This document shows positions 1 through 13,744 of a stretch of DNA of 64,000 nucleotides, in pieces. Below the pieces are notes generated by a model that saw only the letters and a list, made by a program, of their open reading frames with translations, ran no database searches and was not told the origin of the DNA. Each line of letters starts with the position of its first letter. Position 1 is the stretch's first letter. The translations under genes and the position numbers were made by a program. The stretch is from NCBI GenBank assembly GCA_035771175.1, contig CM069611.1, positions 15,362,366 to 15,426,365 of the forward strand, given 5' to 3'. Source of the DNA: Paratinospora sagittata. Taxonomy: Eukaryota; Streptophyta; Magnoliopsida; Ranunculales; Menispermaceae.

Positions 1-300
1 TTTTACTTATGAATAATAACTCGCTACTAAAAGGGGCGAGTTCAAAACCACAATTTCTTGAAGTGTTCACCTTTTCGGATCAGGATTAGCAGCGTCGTTT
101 TGAGGCTTCCATTCACCAGCTCAAACTACCAATACCGTGAGGGCCTTCTAGCTAAATCTGTGGAGCGTTTCCTTGGGGTCTCTCTCACTGGCCTTGTTTG
201 TTTATGGTGGATGCTTGATATAAAACATTACATATATACATAACTAACTACTTCATCTAGTAAGCCTTTTTTTTTCTCATTTTTATGAAATTACCACATA
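1..300. other. unassigned flank, no gene recognised
   Basis: A 61-codon open frame on the plus strand (58-243) is the only open stretch. Its predicted peptide resembles nothing I know and has no domain or neighbouring exon signal. Base composition at 60-210 is less AT-rich than the flanks, so a fragment of a gene or old repeat is possible, but I cannot support a call. Confidence 0.3.
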
Positions 301-640
301 AATCTATTTTGTTCACTCCATCTATCACGCACTAGGTCGACATTTAAATTAAAAATAGTCATATCTCTTTTAATTATTTATGTCCATGTTAATTTTTCGC
401 TTTTCTTACTTTTATTAATCGCATATATTGTTAATAGGTTATTCTTCATAACTAGTGCATCCAAAAGCTTTCATTATGTGTCTAAACTTCCTTAATTGAT
501 TTCACCCGTTTTATTTCTATTTAAAGCTAGGCCTATTTTGCAAACGTACTCGTTTCCAATTTTATCTTTTGATGTTTCATCCACATTTTTCTCACACTTA
601 GTTTGTTTATGTAGTATTTGTTTAAGTATATAATACAATT
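301..640 (-). mobile_element. RTE-type LINE fragment (3' part)
   Basis: This stretch matches, in the same order, the segments seen at 17.1-17.5 kb and 29.2-29.6 kb: a 'bad-weather' series of short C/T-rich blocks such as GTTAATAGGTTATTCTTC, CATCCAAAAGC and ACACTTAGTTTGTT. In those copies the series leads into the reverse complement of an RTE reverse-transcriptase C-terminus. It is a decayed, non-coding relic on the minus strand. The assignment rests on internal comparison within the window and on family knowledge of plant RTE 3' ends. Confidence 0.6.
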
Positions 641-1398
641 AATACTTGAAAAAGTTCAGGGTTTAAGGTTTTTTTTCTGAATTAGTTATGCCAAAAGTCT
701 CAAAACTACCCTTTTAAACTTATAGTTATCTTTTTATTTTTTACATTAGTTATAGGGTCATATCACTCTACCTTCCATGTTTCCTATATTTATGCCTACA
801 CATAATTTTTTTATTTTAACTTTTTTTAAATTTAAATTTTTATTTCTAAATAAAATTTTATCATTATCAAAAAATTTACGTTTTATAATTTTAAAAGTCA
901 TGTGCAGTGCATGTGCCCCTCATGCTAGTTTGTTTAGATTAAATATATACAAATAAAGCATCCCTAGAGAAGCAAATCAGGCACCACATGGGTTAAGCAA
1001 ATTTGCTCTTTTATTGCCCAACACTGTATTTGGGTGAAAAATACCATTGTATTTGAGAAAAGTTTTCCTCAAGTTTCATCTCTTTAATGAATTTGCTGAT
1101 CTTGGCTTTCAAAATATATAATATATATATATATATAAAGCATTTCAACACCCAGGCACCAGATAAAAAAAAAAAAAAAAAATGTTCTCTTGCTTGAATA
1201 TGTTAAGATCTTGAATTGGAAATTATAATACATGAACTGCTTGCTTTAAATACTCGAGTAGGTTGAATTACCAGATCTGCAAATGAAGTGAAAAAGAAGA
1301 GCTCATGCTGTTTCAATGAGAAACATCTACCTTACAATATATACATTTTCAAATAAACAACTAACAAATATTTACAGTGAGGTGCTCCTGAGGCACTA
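641..1398. other. AT-rich region downstream of VPS15; 3' UTR end unresolved
   Basis: No coding potential. It contains a short (TA)n tract near 1104-1136 and an A-run near 1168-1182. On the minus strand several AATAAA-like words are available (for example near 1010, read as GGGCAATAAA), so the VPS15 transcript probably ends somewhere here. The cleavage site cannot be fixed from sequence alone. Confidence 0.4.
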
Positions 1399-1440
1399 CT
1401 ACTTCCACATCTTGATGGCTTTATCTCTTCAACTTGATAT
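1399..1440 (-). repeat. decayed duplicate of the last VPS15 codons in the 3' UTR
   Basis: Read on the minus strand, 1440-1399 gives ISS*RDKAIKMWK followed by TAG. The true end of VPS15 at 1514-1473 reads [13 protein letters not shown] followed by TAG. The two 42-base blocks lie 74 bp apart and differ at 9 positions (about 79% identity), with the reading frame and stop codon conserved in register. It lies downstream of the real stop, so it is transcribed as 3' UTR but not translated. It looks like an old local tandem duplication of the terminal WD40 strand. Confidence 0.75.
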
Positions 1441-1472
1441 CAGGACTAAAGAGTGTTTCCTATTCACTGATC

Positions 1473-1655
1473 CTACTTCCACACTTTAATGGCACCATCT
1501 CTACTGCTTGATATTAAAATCCTCTGACTCAACTTCACAGAAGCTAAAGATGAGATAGAGTCACGATGGCAGCCGGCAGAATCTGTGACGGCAGCTGTAA
1601 GGAGTGCTTTTGTCGTCAACTTGGTTGCCTGAGGAGGTCGCCTGGCATACGCCTC
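1473..1655 (-). CDS. VPS15: VPS15 exon 11 (residues 1503-1562) with stop
   Basis: Follows acceptor AAGCAG after a 507-bp intron. Encodes ...[20 protein letters not shown] and the final blade [33 protein letters not shown], stop TAG (complement 1473-1475). The terminal IKVWK closes the WD40 propeller. A decayed copy of its last 14 codons lies just downstream. Confidence 0.95.
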   Translation of the reverse strand, partial: EAYARRPPQATKLTTKALLTAAVTDSAGCHRDSISSLASVKLSQRILISSSRDGAIKVWK

Positions 1656-4600
1656 CTGCTTGCATGAAATAAAAACAGTAATTAACAAGGTTGACCTTTT
1701 ATTTTATCTTCTCATCTATCTATAAAGCTGTTGGATAAATAAATGTCTAATTCCTTTTCAAATTAGTGTCAAACCATTCAAAAATCTACTAGTAAAGTGA
1801 AAAGATTTTGTTTGTTGTCAACTGCAAGAAGGAACACTTCAAAGAATTAAAGGTAGTGGAAGATTTTCCATATGAATTGTGTTTTTCCATCTAGAAATGT
1901 GTAATCTTAGGCTTAGCAAGCATTCATCAGGCTCAGTATAGCTGTGTGTAAGGGACAAGGAAGATTTGGCCCAGAAAAAAAAAAAAAAAAAATCTCAAAC
2001 AGAGGTGGTGCTGTAAATTGAGATTTTGACTTTCCAAATGTTTCTATACTAGTTTTTCATCAAAAATAATGGGAAAGAAAAGAAGTAAAAGTATTTGAAA
2101 TCTCCAACCAAGATTCTCAAAACAGAGCTGAATATACATGCAACAATTATTATTTTGCATACCTGCACAACTTGCACTCCGAAACTAGATTTGGTTTCGT
2201 AGATCTCATCATTGCCAGTCCTCTTTATAGAAGGCCCACAGACACAGTAACTCCTCTCTGGACTGCAACATAGTGATGAAAAGAATATAATTGAACCAAC
2301 AAATTCATACATAGAAAAAAATAAAATAAATAAAGAGCAGAAAAGAACAGAATTCAATTAAAACCTTAAATGGTCCCAGCGGCGAATCCTCATGTCAGTT
2401 CCCCCAGTTAAGAGATCACCCCCAGGTAAGGCAAGCAATGAACGAATGCCAGGAAGACGTGGTGGAGGTTCATTTAACTCATCAGCTCGATACCTAGGGT
2501 TTATCGTCCGTCTCGAATCTTGCTTAGAATTTGATTTACCAGAAGACCTAGCTAAGGCCCAAGGTACGTCAGACATTTCAACTTCATTACCATTGTTCGC
2601 CAATCTCAATACCTGCAAACAGAACAAAGAATCACCTTCAACAAAAAGAAAGGTTTTATTTGCTAGAAGCTAGTGGTGAGGAAATTGTACTTTGCAGTTA
2701 CCTGGTGACAGCTTCCATTCTCTGCATTCCAGAGGGAAACCTCATTACACCCTGCACTGACATAAACCAGAGGCCTTGCTGTAGCAGATGGAGAGATATT
2801 TGGTGGAGGAATGAATAGACACATTTTCGCTATTGGGCATACCATGGAATACTTCCATGAGTTTACCGGTACAAGGAACCTCATATCCCACAAAGTAAGC
2901 ACACCCTTTGAAGATCCTGACACAAACCAATTGCCACAAGGACCAGTTACCAGAGAAGAGATGTAACCCTCTTCAGGAGTTGCTTTGAGTGTCCATGTTG
3001 TTGAACCTGTTCTTGTATCCCAAAGGTGAATCTTGCAGCTTTGGGTGCTGTACATTACCATCTGACTGGGACAAACATCAGTTGAGTGGTTCAAGAGGGA
3101 GAGAATGGCACCTTCACCTACCTCTCTTTTCTTGATGTCTGCAACACCAGAGTACCTTTCAACAACATTGCCCAGTCCTTTTGAGACATAATCAACTGAG
3201 AACAAATGTATTATGCCATCACTTGCTCCTACAACCACTTGTGCAGCACCCCTGAGCATTGCAGCACAGAGTGCCCGACTTCCACTCAGGGAATAAGTCA
3301 ATCTCGACCTGAAAGAGATGTCTTTTTCCAATTTTCGCGTATCCCATACCTTCACAGTGGAATCATCAGAAGTGCTAACAAAAAAGCAATGGTCATTTGA
3401 AATAGCAATGTCATTCACAGCAGAATGGTGCTCCTGGAGATGTGCCACAAGAACTCCTCGAGGCCTCCACCCTGCATCAGTGACTGATGATGATGAGGCT
3501 CTAGAGAATGATGGCAACGAGGTCACATCAGTGGGCGAGGGAACATCTCCAGTTATGGATGAGGTTCCCTTTAGATTGCCAGAAATACTCATGTCTTGGA
3601 ACTTGTTGCCAACATAACTAGTTTGATCATTTTCTCTGCCTTCTAAATCTTGCACTACTTTGAAGAACTGTTTGGAGCCACTACTAACACTCAAGGATCC
3701 TGAAACAAGATTAGGTGTTACAGCTGAACTAGACATATTATATGATTTACTAACTGGATCTATCCAATTTATTGATGATGAACTGTTTCCCAGGGAGCTT
3801 CCCTCGGAAGAATCAGATCCAGCAGGGGTATGTCCAACAGCTCGTTTGTCCATGCTGAATGAGTACAAAGGAATGCCTTCTGATGATCCATCACAACTGA
3901 AACTATTCCCACCACCAAGATGTGGGGAAATAAAGCCAGAGAACTGCAACCTCTCAAAGCATAGAGGATCTGTAATGTCAATTGCACTTGAAGCATTGCG
4001 TGTGAAGCTTCCCATTGATCTAAATTTAGTCTCGTCATCGTCAGTATCAGCTAGGATTGGTTGTTGCATGAGACTGCTAGAAGGTTTATAACTCTGCCCA
4101 TCAGGTAGTCTACCAGGCCAGCTTCTCATGTGACTTAATTCCGAGTGCCTTTTGTTATTCAATTCTGCATTTTCCCATTGCTTTGCTTGTGTGGATGAGT
4201 TATACCATATCTTTCTCTGCCTCTCTAACATGTCTGAACTCCTGGTGTTTTCTAAAACATGGTAGAATACCTGCCTTGAAACTGGAGGCTTTAGACATGA
4301 CAAGACACACTTTTCTGAAGCTAGAGATGCTGGCTGTCTGCGAAGGAAAGGGCGAATTACAGGAGCTAGGTAGACACAGGAATCCACCGCACCTAAGCTC
4401 TCACTACTAGCTGCAATGAAAGTGACAACTGACCTTCTTACCCACTGGCTAGGATAGCACAGCAACGGGAAAGCACGCTCAATCATATCAAGGAGTATTT
4501 TTTTCTGAAAGAAGTTGCTTTTGCACAGCATGGACAAACATTGCAAAGCATTGACAATCACAACCTCGACTGTGTCACTTAAGGCTTGTTCAATATAAGG

Positions 4601-7600
4601 TAAAAGGTATTCCTCCACGCTTCGTTGTCCCACAAAGAAGCAGACAAACACAATCTGACCATAGAAAACTGCCTTTAGATGCTCATCTCGATCATTTAGG
4701 AAAGCTGGGAGGATGGGTAATAGAAAGTCATTACACTGCCTCTGGCCAAAGAAGCAACATAAATTCCCAATATCTTTCAGAAGTGCTATCCTGATGTTTG
4801 GAGTTTGTTTTGTGCCCATTACCAATTCTTGAACAATCTCTGCCACAGACTTCCTCAATTGTGCAAGTTGTAAATCACTGCTTCCACTCTGTGGTCGACC
4901 TGATGCTTCAACAGATGGAGGTGAAGATTTGTTGTCTCCACTTGAGTTTTCAAGAACCCCAGCCTCAGTCAAGCTTTGAGACTGAATCAAGAACCTATAG
5001 GCAGTAAGTGCAAGTTTAGATATATTGCTGCCATAGCAAATCCGCACACTTTCCTCCGGATCATCTGGAAGCATAGAGAGCATAGGAAGAATATATTCAG
5101 GAAAAATTTTGGCATCACTAGGTGGGAAATCTCGAACTAATGGAAGAACATCACACAGAGTCTCCAATGCAGCGCAACGTACTATTGCCGCTGAATCAGA
5201 AAGCATTGCAATAACGTAGGGAAGTACACGTTGCAAGCGATCTTCATCATCAATGTACAATGAGCAAGACCTAAGCAAGAGAACAGCTCCTCGTCTTAAT
5301 TGTGGCAATTTAACACTCCGAATACAGGAGCAAAGCAACGATGCAATGAGGACCATGCCTTGACAGTTCATATTATATTCAGTTACTGCAAATGAAGGTA
5401 TTCCAGAATCATCCCATTGGTTATTGTACTCTGAGATTAATGACGCCAAGTCACCATCAATGATTTTTCTCAAGGAGTCCTTGGACTCTTTATATCCACT
5501 GGAAATCATTTTGAGAAGCTTGCCTGGGGATTGCTTGATAAAGTTCCTGGGACTTTGGGGATAAGTTGTTCTGACACCAGAGCTGCCAAAAGTAGCACTA
5601 GGTATATTTTCAGGTTGGGACTTTGTATTAGGAGAACTATTACTTTGCTCAACATCCTGAAGGAGCAAAGAAATATGACCAAGAAGCTGAAACTGGTCAC
5701 CAAAAAGTCCTGTCTCTGACTCCCCTTTCTTTGTTTTGATTGAATTTAGATCTTGTTTCTTACTCCCCAATTGTTGGCAAGGATTGCTGTCTGTAGAATT
5801 TGAAGAAGTACATGTCACACTATTGACATGTTCACTTGGTCTGATCATCATTTGTTTACGTAAATCATGAAAAGCACTTTGTGTAAATGCAACCTGCAAC
5901 AAAGATAAATAATTTGCATGACCAGATAAAAGAAGTCACTAAAAGTTGGTCATCTAAGAAATCATGTTACCAGCAGTTCATTACCCTTGTATCAGAGTCC
6001 ATAGGAATTAAATAGGAATAGAAATTATGAAGAAATGGGGAGAAGTAGCTCGGGAATGCAACAGTTGCATAGCTCTGCAAGTAGCTTTCAGCAGATAGCC
6101 GTGAATCTGGATCTAACTGAATCATATGAAGGATTAGCCTCCTAATCTCAGAATCTTGAATCTGCATTCATCAAGCATTGGCATGCTAAATAAGATGATC
6201 ATCAATGAATGTGAACATGAAAGACGAAAGAGAAACAGAGAACCACCTTTTCAAGGGGTTGGCTAGGGTCATATTGTCCTCTGCGATAAGCAAGTAACTG
6301 GGATAGTTCAAACAATGGTTGCCCCTCTAGGAAAAGCTCTGCAATAACACAACTACAGGTGGACAATAGTTTATTAGATCATATAAGGAATAAATGCATG
6401 AATTGTACTTAACCAGATATTCAAAATGCAAAGCACTCAAATAACCAGAGTAACACCATCGAAGAGCAAACGTACTAAATAGAATATGTCAACTCAACTC
6501 AACTAAGCCTTTTCTTGTTAAACAACTACGCCTATTCTCAACTACATGGGATCAGCTACATGAATCATCTTCCTCCACTCCACTCTATCAAAGGCTAAGT
6601 TGGGATTTAGATTACAAGAAATTAAATCTTTCTTAATTATCTCAGTCCACGTTATTTGCACAACTTTGTCATATCAACTATGACATGAATCTTAACCAAA
6701 CTAAATAGAATATGTGGGAGCAGTAATTTACAGAACAGTAATTCCAGAAATACCAAATGCCTACACTCTACAGACAGTTTCCTAACAATAGCATTTCATT
6801 AATTTTTTTTTTTTTTAGTAGAAACAATAGATTTTATTGATAATATAATGAAAAAAAAAAACAGAGTTAGGCATGAACTATGCATAACAGACCTAAGTAA
6901 AAATCAGTACAAAGACACTGGCCAACACATACACCTAAGCCAAAAACCCATTAAAGGCAAAACAAACATCTACCCCAGTAACCCACCCAGTCCGCCAAAG
7001 AGAGATCTTGTCCTAGATTAGCCGCAAAGGCCCAGGAACTAGCAGTGAACTTAATGGACTCCCACAGATGATGAACATCCCTAATTCTATTATGAAACAA
7101 TCTATCATTCCTCTCCAACCATAACCACCAAAGTGTGGAGAATGAGGCCATCATAGCCGCCTCCTTGCCATCCCCAGTGACTATCAAATTCTGAGGAAGC
7201 AAGAAACATTCGTCCAATGAATTAGGTTGAAGGAATCTATTCCTAGAAAAGGCTCCCCATCGACCCCACAAGCCTTGTGCAAATGGACAAGATAAAAAAA
7301 ATGTGATCCATAGACTCGCCGTCCTGATAACAAAACAAACCACAGTGAGGGGAAATACACATGGGTGAAAATTTTCTTTGCATGACGTACGTTTATGTGC
7401 CAGAATCCAACCAAAAACTTTAACCTTAGAAGGTACATGCGATTGCCATAGAATGGGAGCGAAAGGAGATTGGAAGACTTGGGACTGATTATGGAGAGCG
7501 ACTCTTAAGAGATTTACAAGAGAATAAGCCATTCGGTTCCAAAGACCAGATAAACTTGTCGGGATGGGAAGAAAATCTAACGCCCTTGACAGATAATAAC

Positions 7601-10600
7601 AAAGAAATGACCTCGTCTTGTTCCCTCAAAGTAAGATTCCTTGAAAGGTGGAGGTTCCAAGAAAGGGAAGGTGAAGGCTGTGAGGAAGGGACATGGGACA
7701 AAAAGTCGCGAATTGGCTGGTTATGCAATGTGAAAATTTTGTATAAGCGAGGGAAGGACTCCGCCAAAGAACATGGGCCAAGCCATCTATCTTCCCAAAA
7801 GTGGAAGAGATTCCCATTACCCACCGATCGACTGACATGAGGCACAACCACCTGTCCCAATGATGCAATGAATTTCCACGAGCCTCTACATGTGAATCTT
7901 TTTTGGCCACAACCATTGTTACCCCCACCCATGAAGACATTCTTGCCATATCTAGTGACAATGACTCGAGTCCAAATTGAATTTTTTTTCTTACAAAAAT
8001 CGCCACAACCATTTACCACATAATGCAATATTCCTCTTTGAAATATTACCGATATCAAGAGCCCCCTCCGCAACAGGCCTTTGAACAGTTTTCCTTTTCA
8101 CCAAAAACCTCAACCCTTTGTCACCTGAACATCCCCAAAAGAAATGTTTAATCCTCCTCTCAATTTTATTCGCCATACCAATGGGGATCTTAAAAAGTGA
8201 CAAAAAATAAGATGGGATGGCTAAAAGAACAGATCGAATCAGAGCCAATCGACCCCCTTTTGAAAGAAAAGCATGTTTCCATCCATCAAGGCGTCTAGAT
8301 ATCACTTCAACCACCGGATCCCAAAAAGAGTGGGATCTAGGATCATCGCCCAGTGGGAGCCCTAAGTACTGCAAGGGCCAAGTACCCACAGAACATCTTG
8401 CTGCATTTGCTAATCTCAAAAACACCTCGTGATCCAAATTAATAACCACCATTTGTCACTTATCCAAGTTAACCTTCAAGCCAGAAAATTCACAAAAGCA
8501 ATAAAGCAGCTTTAGGGGCATAAAAAACGTTCGTTTCCTCCCCCTTGAGGAGAAATAATGTGTCGTCAGCGAACTGTAAATGAGTCACCTCGATGCAATC
8601 ACCCCCAATTCGAAATCCTTTCACGACTTCTGCTTGTCTTGCCCTAGTCATCATTCTTCCCAAAACATCAGCCACCAAAGTAAACAGTAGCGACGAGAGA
8701 GGATCACCCTGGCGCAGACCTCACCATGCTCGAAATTTGCCCCTAGGGCGGCCATTCACCATCACCGAATAAGATACTGACTGAACGCACCCCATCATCC
8801 ATGATATCCACTTGGCCCCAAACCCCTTCATATGCATCACATACTCAAGGAAGTCCCATTCGACCGTGTCATAAGCCTTTGCAAAATCGACTTTGAACAA
8901 GACACCTTCAACCCCCCGCAACCTAAAGTCCTCAACAACCTCATTTGCCGCAAGAACGACATCAAGAATCTGCTGCCCCTCAATAAATGCAAACTGAGTG
9001 TCCTCCACTGTGCTGCTAAGAACCGATCGAAGCCTCAAAGATAAAGTCTTAGTTATGATCTTGTAAAGACTAGATACAAGACTAATAGGCCGAAAATCCT
9101 TTAGACACTGAGCATCAGGTCGTTTTGGAATTAGACAAATGAGTGTTTCGTTCACCGAAGAATTAATAATACCAGTCTGAAAGAAATCCTCAACTACCAG
9201 CATTAAATTATTCTTGACTACCTCCCATGCATTCTGAAAGAAGCATAAGGAGAAGCCATCAAGGCTGAGAGCTTTTGACCCATCGCAGCTAAAGACTGCA
9301 GCCTTTATTTCTTCTTCCACAAAAGGGCGCTCAAGAAAATCCTTATCGACAGTGGATATTGGACCCCACTCAATGCCATAAACCTCCTAACAAAAGTCAC
9401 GCACAGAAGAATACAGCTCAGAAAAATATCTCACAATCTCATCTGCAATCTCACGCTCCCCTTCAATTCTAGTCCCATCATCAGTTATAATAGAAGAAAT
9501 GGCATTCCGGCAATGACGGGAATTAAGAAGATTGTGGAAGAACTTTGAGTTCGTATCCCCTTCCTTTAGCCATTTGACCTTAGCCTTTTGAGGAACCATT
9601 TTGTCCTCCCTAATGCACAGCTCCCCCAACTTAGCTTTGTAAAGATTACGGAATGAAGACAATTTCGTATTCCAATTACCCGACTCCTCCATTGCATCCA
9701 TCGAACAAATAATGTCTTCAACCTCTTTCTTCTTATGGCCAGTGAATCCAAACACCTCTCTATCCCACACTCTAATAAGATCTTTCACCAATTGAAGCTT
9801 CATCATAACTCTGTGACCCTCTCTACCATCGGCCGATATTGTGCTGAAAATCTCTGTAGGAAAACCATACATTCTCAAAAAGAAAAGGTGGAGGCCCACA
9901 TTTGATGTCAATAGTATCTAATAAAATGGGCCTATGATCACACGTGATCCGCCTAAGGCCTTCCTGGCGATTTGATGGAAACAACTGAAGCCATTTGGGT
10001 GATAAAAGAAACCTGTCCAACCGCCCACATATTGGTATAGATCTAAAGTTAGACCAAGTAAATTGAGCACCATACAAAGGTAAGTCTCTGAGTGCCAACT
10101 CACAAATGAGTTGATCAAGCTCTGCATACTCCAAGTAAGACAAAAACTATTCAATTTTTCCCCTACAAATCTGGTAGAGTTGAAATCACCAGCGACACAC
10201 CATCCATCCTCACAAATCGCGGCCAGACCCGCCAACTCGTCCCAGAACAACTGTCTCTCATGATAAGACAAAGGGCCATAAACCCCTGTAAGCCACCAAG
10301 ATTTACTAGTCGCGTCCGTCACCTTGACAAAAAACGAATAATTACCAATCAGACATTCACTAATTGCATAGTTCTGAGAGTCCCACGCAATGAGAATACC
10401 TCCGGATGCCCCCATTGAAGGTAAGTATGACCAACCTTTGAAGCGGGTCCCCCCAAATCTGGCCAATAAAACTCCTACCAATCCTCATCTTTTGGTTTCT
10501 TGTAAGATGATGAAATTAGGATTGGCCCTTCTTACGACCCTTCTAATCAGACACCTTTTCGCACAGGAACCACTTCCCCTAATATTCCATGAGAGAATCC

Positions 10601-13600
10601 TCATTTTGGAAACCTAGCATCCCGCCGACCACTTCCACCTGAATTGAGAAAGTCCCGGTTTGTTGGACCCTTGCATTTCTTAATTCCTTTGAGAAACAAC
10701 TTATGTTGAACCTTACTGGCCTTCATCTTGAACCTTTCCATATAATCCCCAATAACCTCTTGTGACATCAAACCGCCTGTGTTCAAACTTCGACTATCAC
10801 CATTTGATACCCCACAGTCACCACAAACATTCTGCCTGAAAACTGTGACCAGCCCATTATCTGGGGACCCCCGGTGGATGTTTGTTAGCCTGTGGGAGAG
10901 TAGTAGCTTGACCCAATCTCCCATTTTTCGGTTAAGACCGAGAAGGGGAAAGGAAAGGTGGGTTGATTCAAGGTTTGGGATTGGAATATCAACTGCAACA
11001 TTAGTGGATGAAGAAAAAGAACAAGGAACAATAGAAACATTTGAAGGGGTGGAAATCGCATGATGACCCTCAAAAGAAAAAGCATGGTGTACCTGACTAT
11101 CAATAGAAGCAAAGAAAGTATTGCCCAAACTGCAATCCTCCTCGATGCCCATATCAGTCGTAGCACCATCACTATCCAAGCTGGTGTTGTCACTATCATC
11201 GATATCTTCATCAAAGGGGCCTCTCCAACCATCACTGCCAAGGTCAAATCCCTGATCAGGGTAGTCGAAGACCATGGTGCGTCGTGCCATTTTAGCCCCC
11301 CCATGAGAAGACCCCGTAGCAGCTCGATCCTTACGAAACATCCTCTTTGAAACACCTACACCAGCCGAGCTAGTACCGGTATTGTTTTGTGATAACACCC
11401 CTCTCGAACATCGCCTGCGATTCGCCATAGAAAGATCATCTTCATCTTGTGAGCTAAATATCTCACCTTCTTTAAAAATCGATGGGTCGGATCTCTTGTT
11501 AATCACTGCGCCTTTACACCGTAATACAGGAAACCCAGAAACATCAGTGACTCCTACATCATGGGCAACGTAATCAACATCATCTCCTAAAGAGATAGCC
11601 TCCAACTCAACAGGCACGCTGGGCTCTTGACACTGAGGCCCATCCGGATTTTGACCCACCATATCCAGCCCAATATTATTCACTTCAAGCAAAACATCAC
11701 GGGCCGTGGAAGGAATATGAATGGGTTTTAATTTGGGCCCATTACCCCCTTCCTTAACCGCAGTAGACCCACAAACATTACACATCACATCCCCCATTTC
11801 ATTATTAAGCATGACCCCACTATCAGTATAAAGCACGTCTCCCAAGCCCTCACCAGACAAGGCATCCTATCTCTCATTTTCTCTTCACCATTGTGGTGGA
11901 TGTCCTTAGTCGAATGATGAAGCAAGCTTGTAGTTCTTCTTTTGTTCAAGGCTTTTTGGTTGGGAAAAATAGGGTTGAAGTCTCACACCTCCAATTTGCC
12001 AATGACACTTTATTCTTCCTTCATGGGTCAGAAGAAAATGTTGAAAATGCTATTTGTGTGCTTCAATGCTTCAATATGGTTTCTGGGCTCAAGGTTAATA
12101 TGTCAAAATGCCAGATTGTCGGTACTAATGTTGATCAAGAAGTGTAGGCAAGGCCAGCCACAAAAGTGGGATGCTCAATTGGAATGTGGCCCTTGAAATA
12201 CCTTGGCATGCCACTGTGAGGCAACCCAAGGTGCAAAAGTTTTTGGGATCCTATGACTTCAAAAATCTCTCGTAGGCTTGATGGGTGGAAAAACACTTTT
12301 TTTTTTCTAGAGGAGGAAGACTTGCCATGATTAACTTAGTTTTGGCTGCAATCCCCACATAGTACTTATCCCTTTTCAAAATGCCGGCAAGCATTGCCAA
12401 GACTATTGAGAAGAAAATGAAATTTGTCATTTGGAAAGGAGTTGATAAGAGGACTGGTATGCACTTGATCAACTGGAAAACTGTTCAATTGCCTATGAGC
12501 AAGGGAGGATTGGGAATTGGTAACATTTTGTAAAGAAACAAAGCTCTATGTGCAAAGTGGCTTTGGAGATTTCACAAAGAGCAACAACCTTTTTGGGCTC
12601 AGGTTATCACTAGCAAATTTAGGTCTATTGAGTATTGCAGAAGAATTGTTCCTAACATTAGGTCCAAATTTAGAAGCCCTTGAAAATTTGTGGTGTCTAT
12701 CGTTCCTGATTTTCTCCCTCATTTGTATCCAAGGGTAGGGGATGGTCAATCATTTCGTTTTTGGGAAGACCTTCGGGCGAACGATTTACCCCTAGCCGAA
12801 ATCTTCCTTAGGTTGTACCACCTTTCACCATATCGCTCATTTTATATCAAATAACGACTATGCCTCACCCATTCAATGGAATTTCTCTCCCAGATTCCCT
12901 CACAATTGGCAAACAAACAGAACTTGCATCCTTACTCCCTATTCTAAACCTTAATCATCTTTCTTCTCAACCTGATAGTTTTTCTTGGTCCCTTCACACC
13001 TCAGGCTCTCTCTCTTAAATCTTTTTTCCAATTCCTCATTGATGATAACTCTGTTCCCCCCCATCCTTTAGCTCTTAACATTTGGAAAGCTCACGTTCCT
13101 TCTAAAGTAAAAGTGTTTGGATGGATTTTGATTCATAATAACCTCAATACAGGTGATGTCCTTCAAAGAAGATTTCCTCATATGTACCTTCTTCCAAATG
13201 CTTACCCTCTTTGTTTACAGGATGAAGAGACGATGGACCATCTTTTCTTTGGTTGTTCCTTTTCCACTAGAATATGGGAGAATTGGAATTAAAAGACTTG
13301 GAGAAAAGTTTATTGTTCCTATTTCCTGTGATGCTTGCTTGGGTTTGGATCCTATTCATGGTATCCACAGTAATGGGCTGAAGGTTATGAGATCGGGAAC
13401 ATTGGCTACGTTATGGTTGATTTGGATTGAAAAAAATTAACGAATTTTTGAAGGAGTTTCTAGAAGTGTTGAAGCCTTATTGGCTGATATTCTTGTTTTG
13501 GCAAGCTCTTAGTTGATTGCTTACAAGATTAATGGAGCATATTCAATTAATGATTGGGTTAGAAATTAGGAAAATTGCTTGTAACTGTTGTTGATTCTGT

Positions 13601-13689
13601 TTTGTTGGGGTTGGGTATTGCTTTGTTTGTTGCTGTTCTGTTTTTTATTTTGCTTTTTAGATTACCTCTAGTACTCTATTCTGCTATTA

Positions 13690-13744
<55 letters not shown>

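Larger units (their letters stand above)
6802..11880 (-). mobile_element. L1-type LINE, nearly full-length, in VPS15 intron 5
   Basis: A non-LTR retrotransposon of about 5.1 kb in the same orientation as VPS15. Its 3' end is marked by a T-run at about 6809-6821 on the plus strand (poly-A of the minus strand). The 5' end at about 11.87 kb opens inside ORF1, so the N-terminal part of ORF1 is missing (5' truncation). ORF2 is recognisable throughout: apurinic-type endonuclease, reverse transcriptase and a C-terminal Cys/His region. It is broken by a few stops and frameshifts. I could not identify matching target-site duplications. It abuts an opposite-strand L1 fragment at about 11.89 kb. Confidence 0.88.

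Noticed and set aside
2392..4410. Several plus-strand open frames of 60-143 codons over VPS15 exon 8 and 9
   Set aside because: They are shadows on the opposite strand of long coding exons.
11893..13685. Twin-priming inversion of the neighbouring L1
   Set aside because: The two L1s differ too much at the protein level in the shared reverse-transcriptase segment to be parts of one insertion event.
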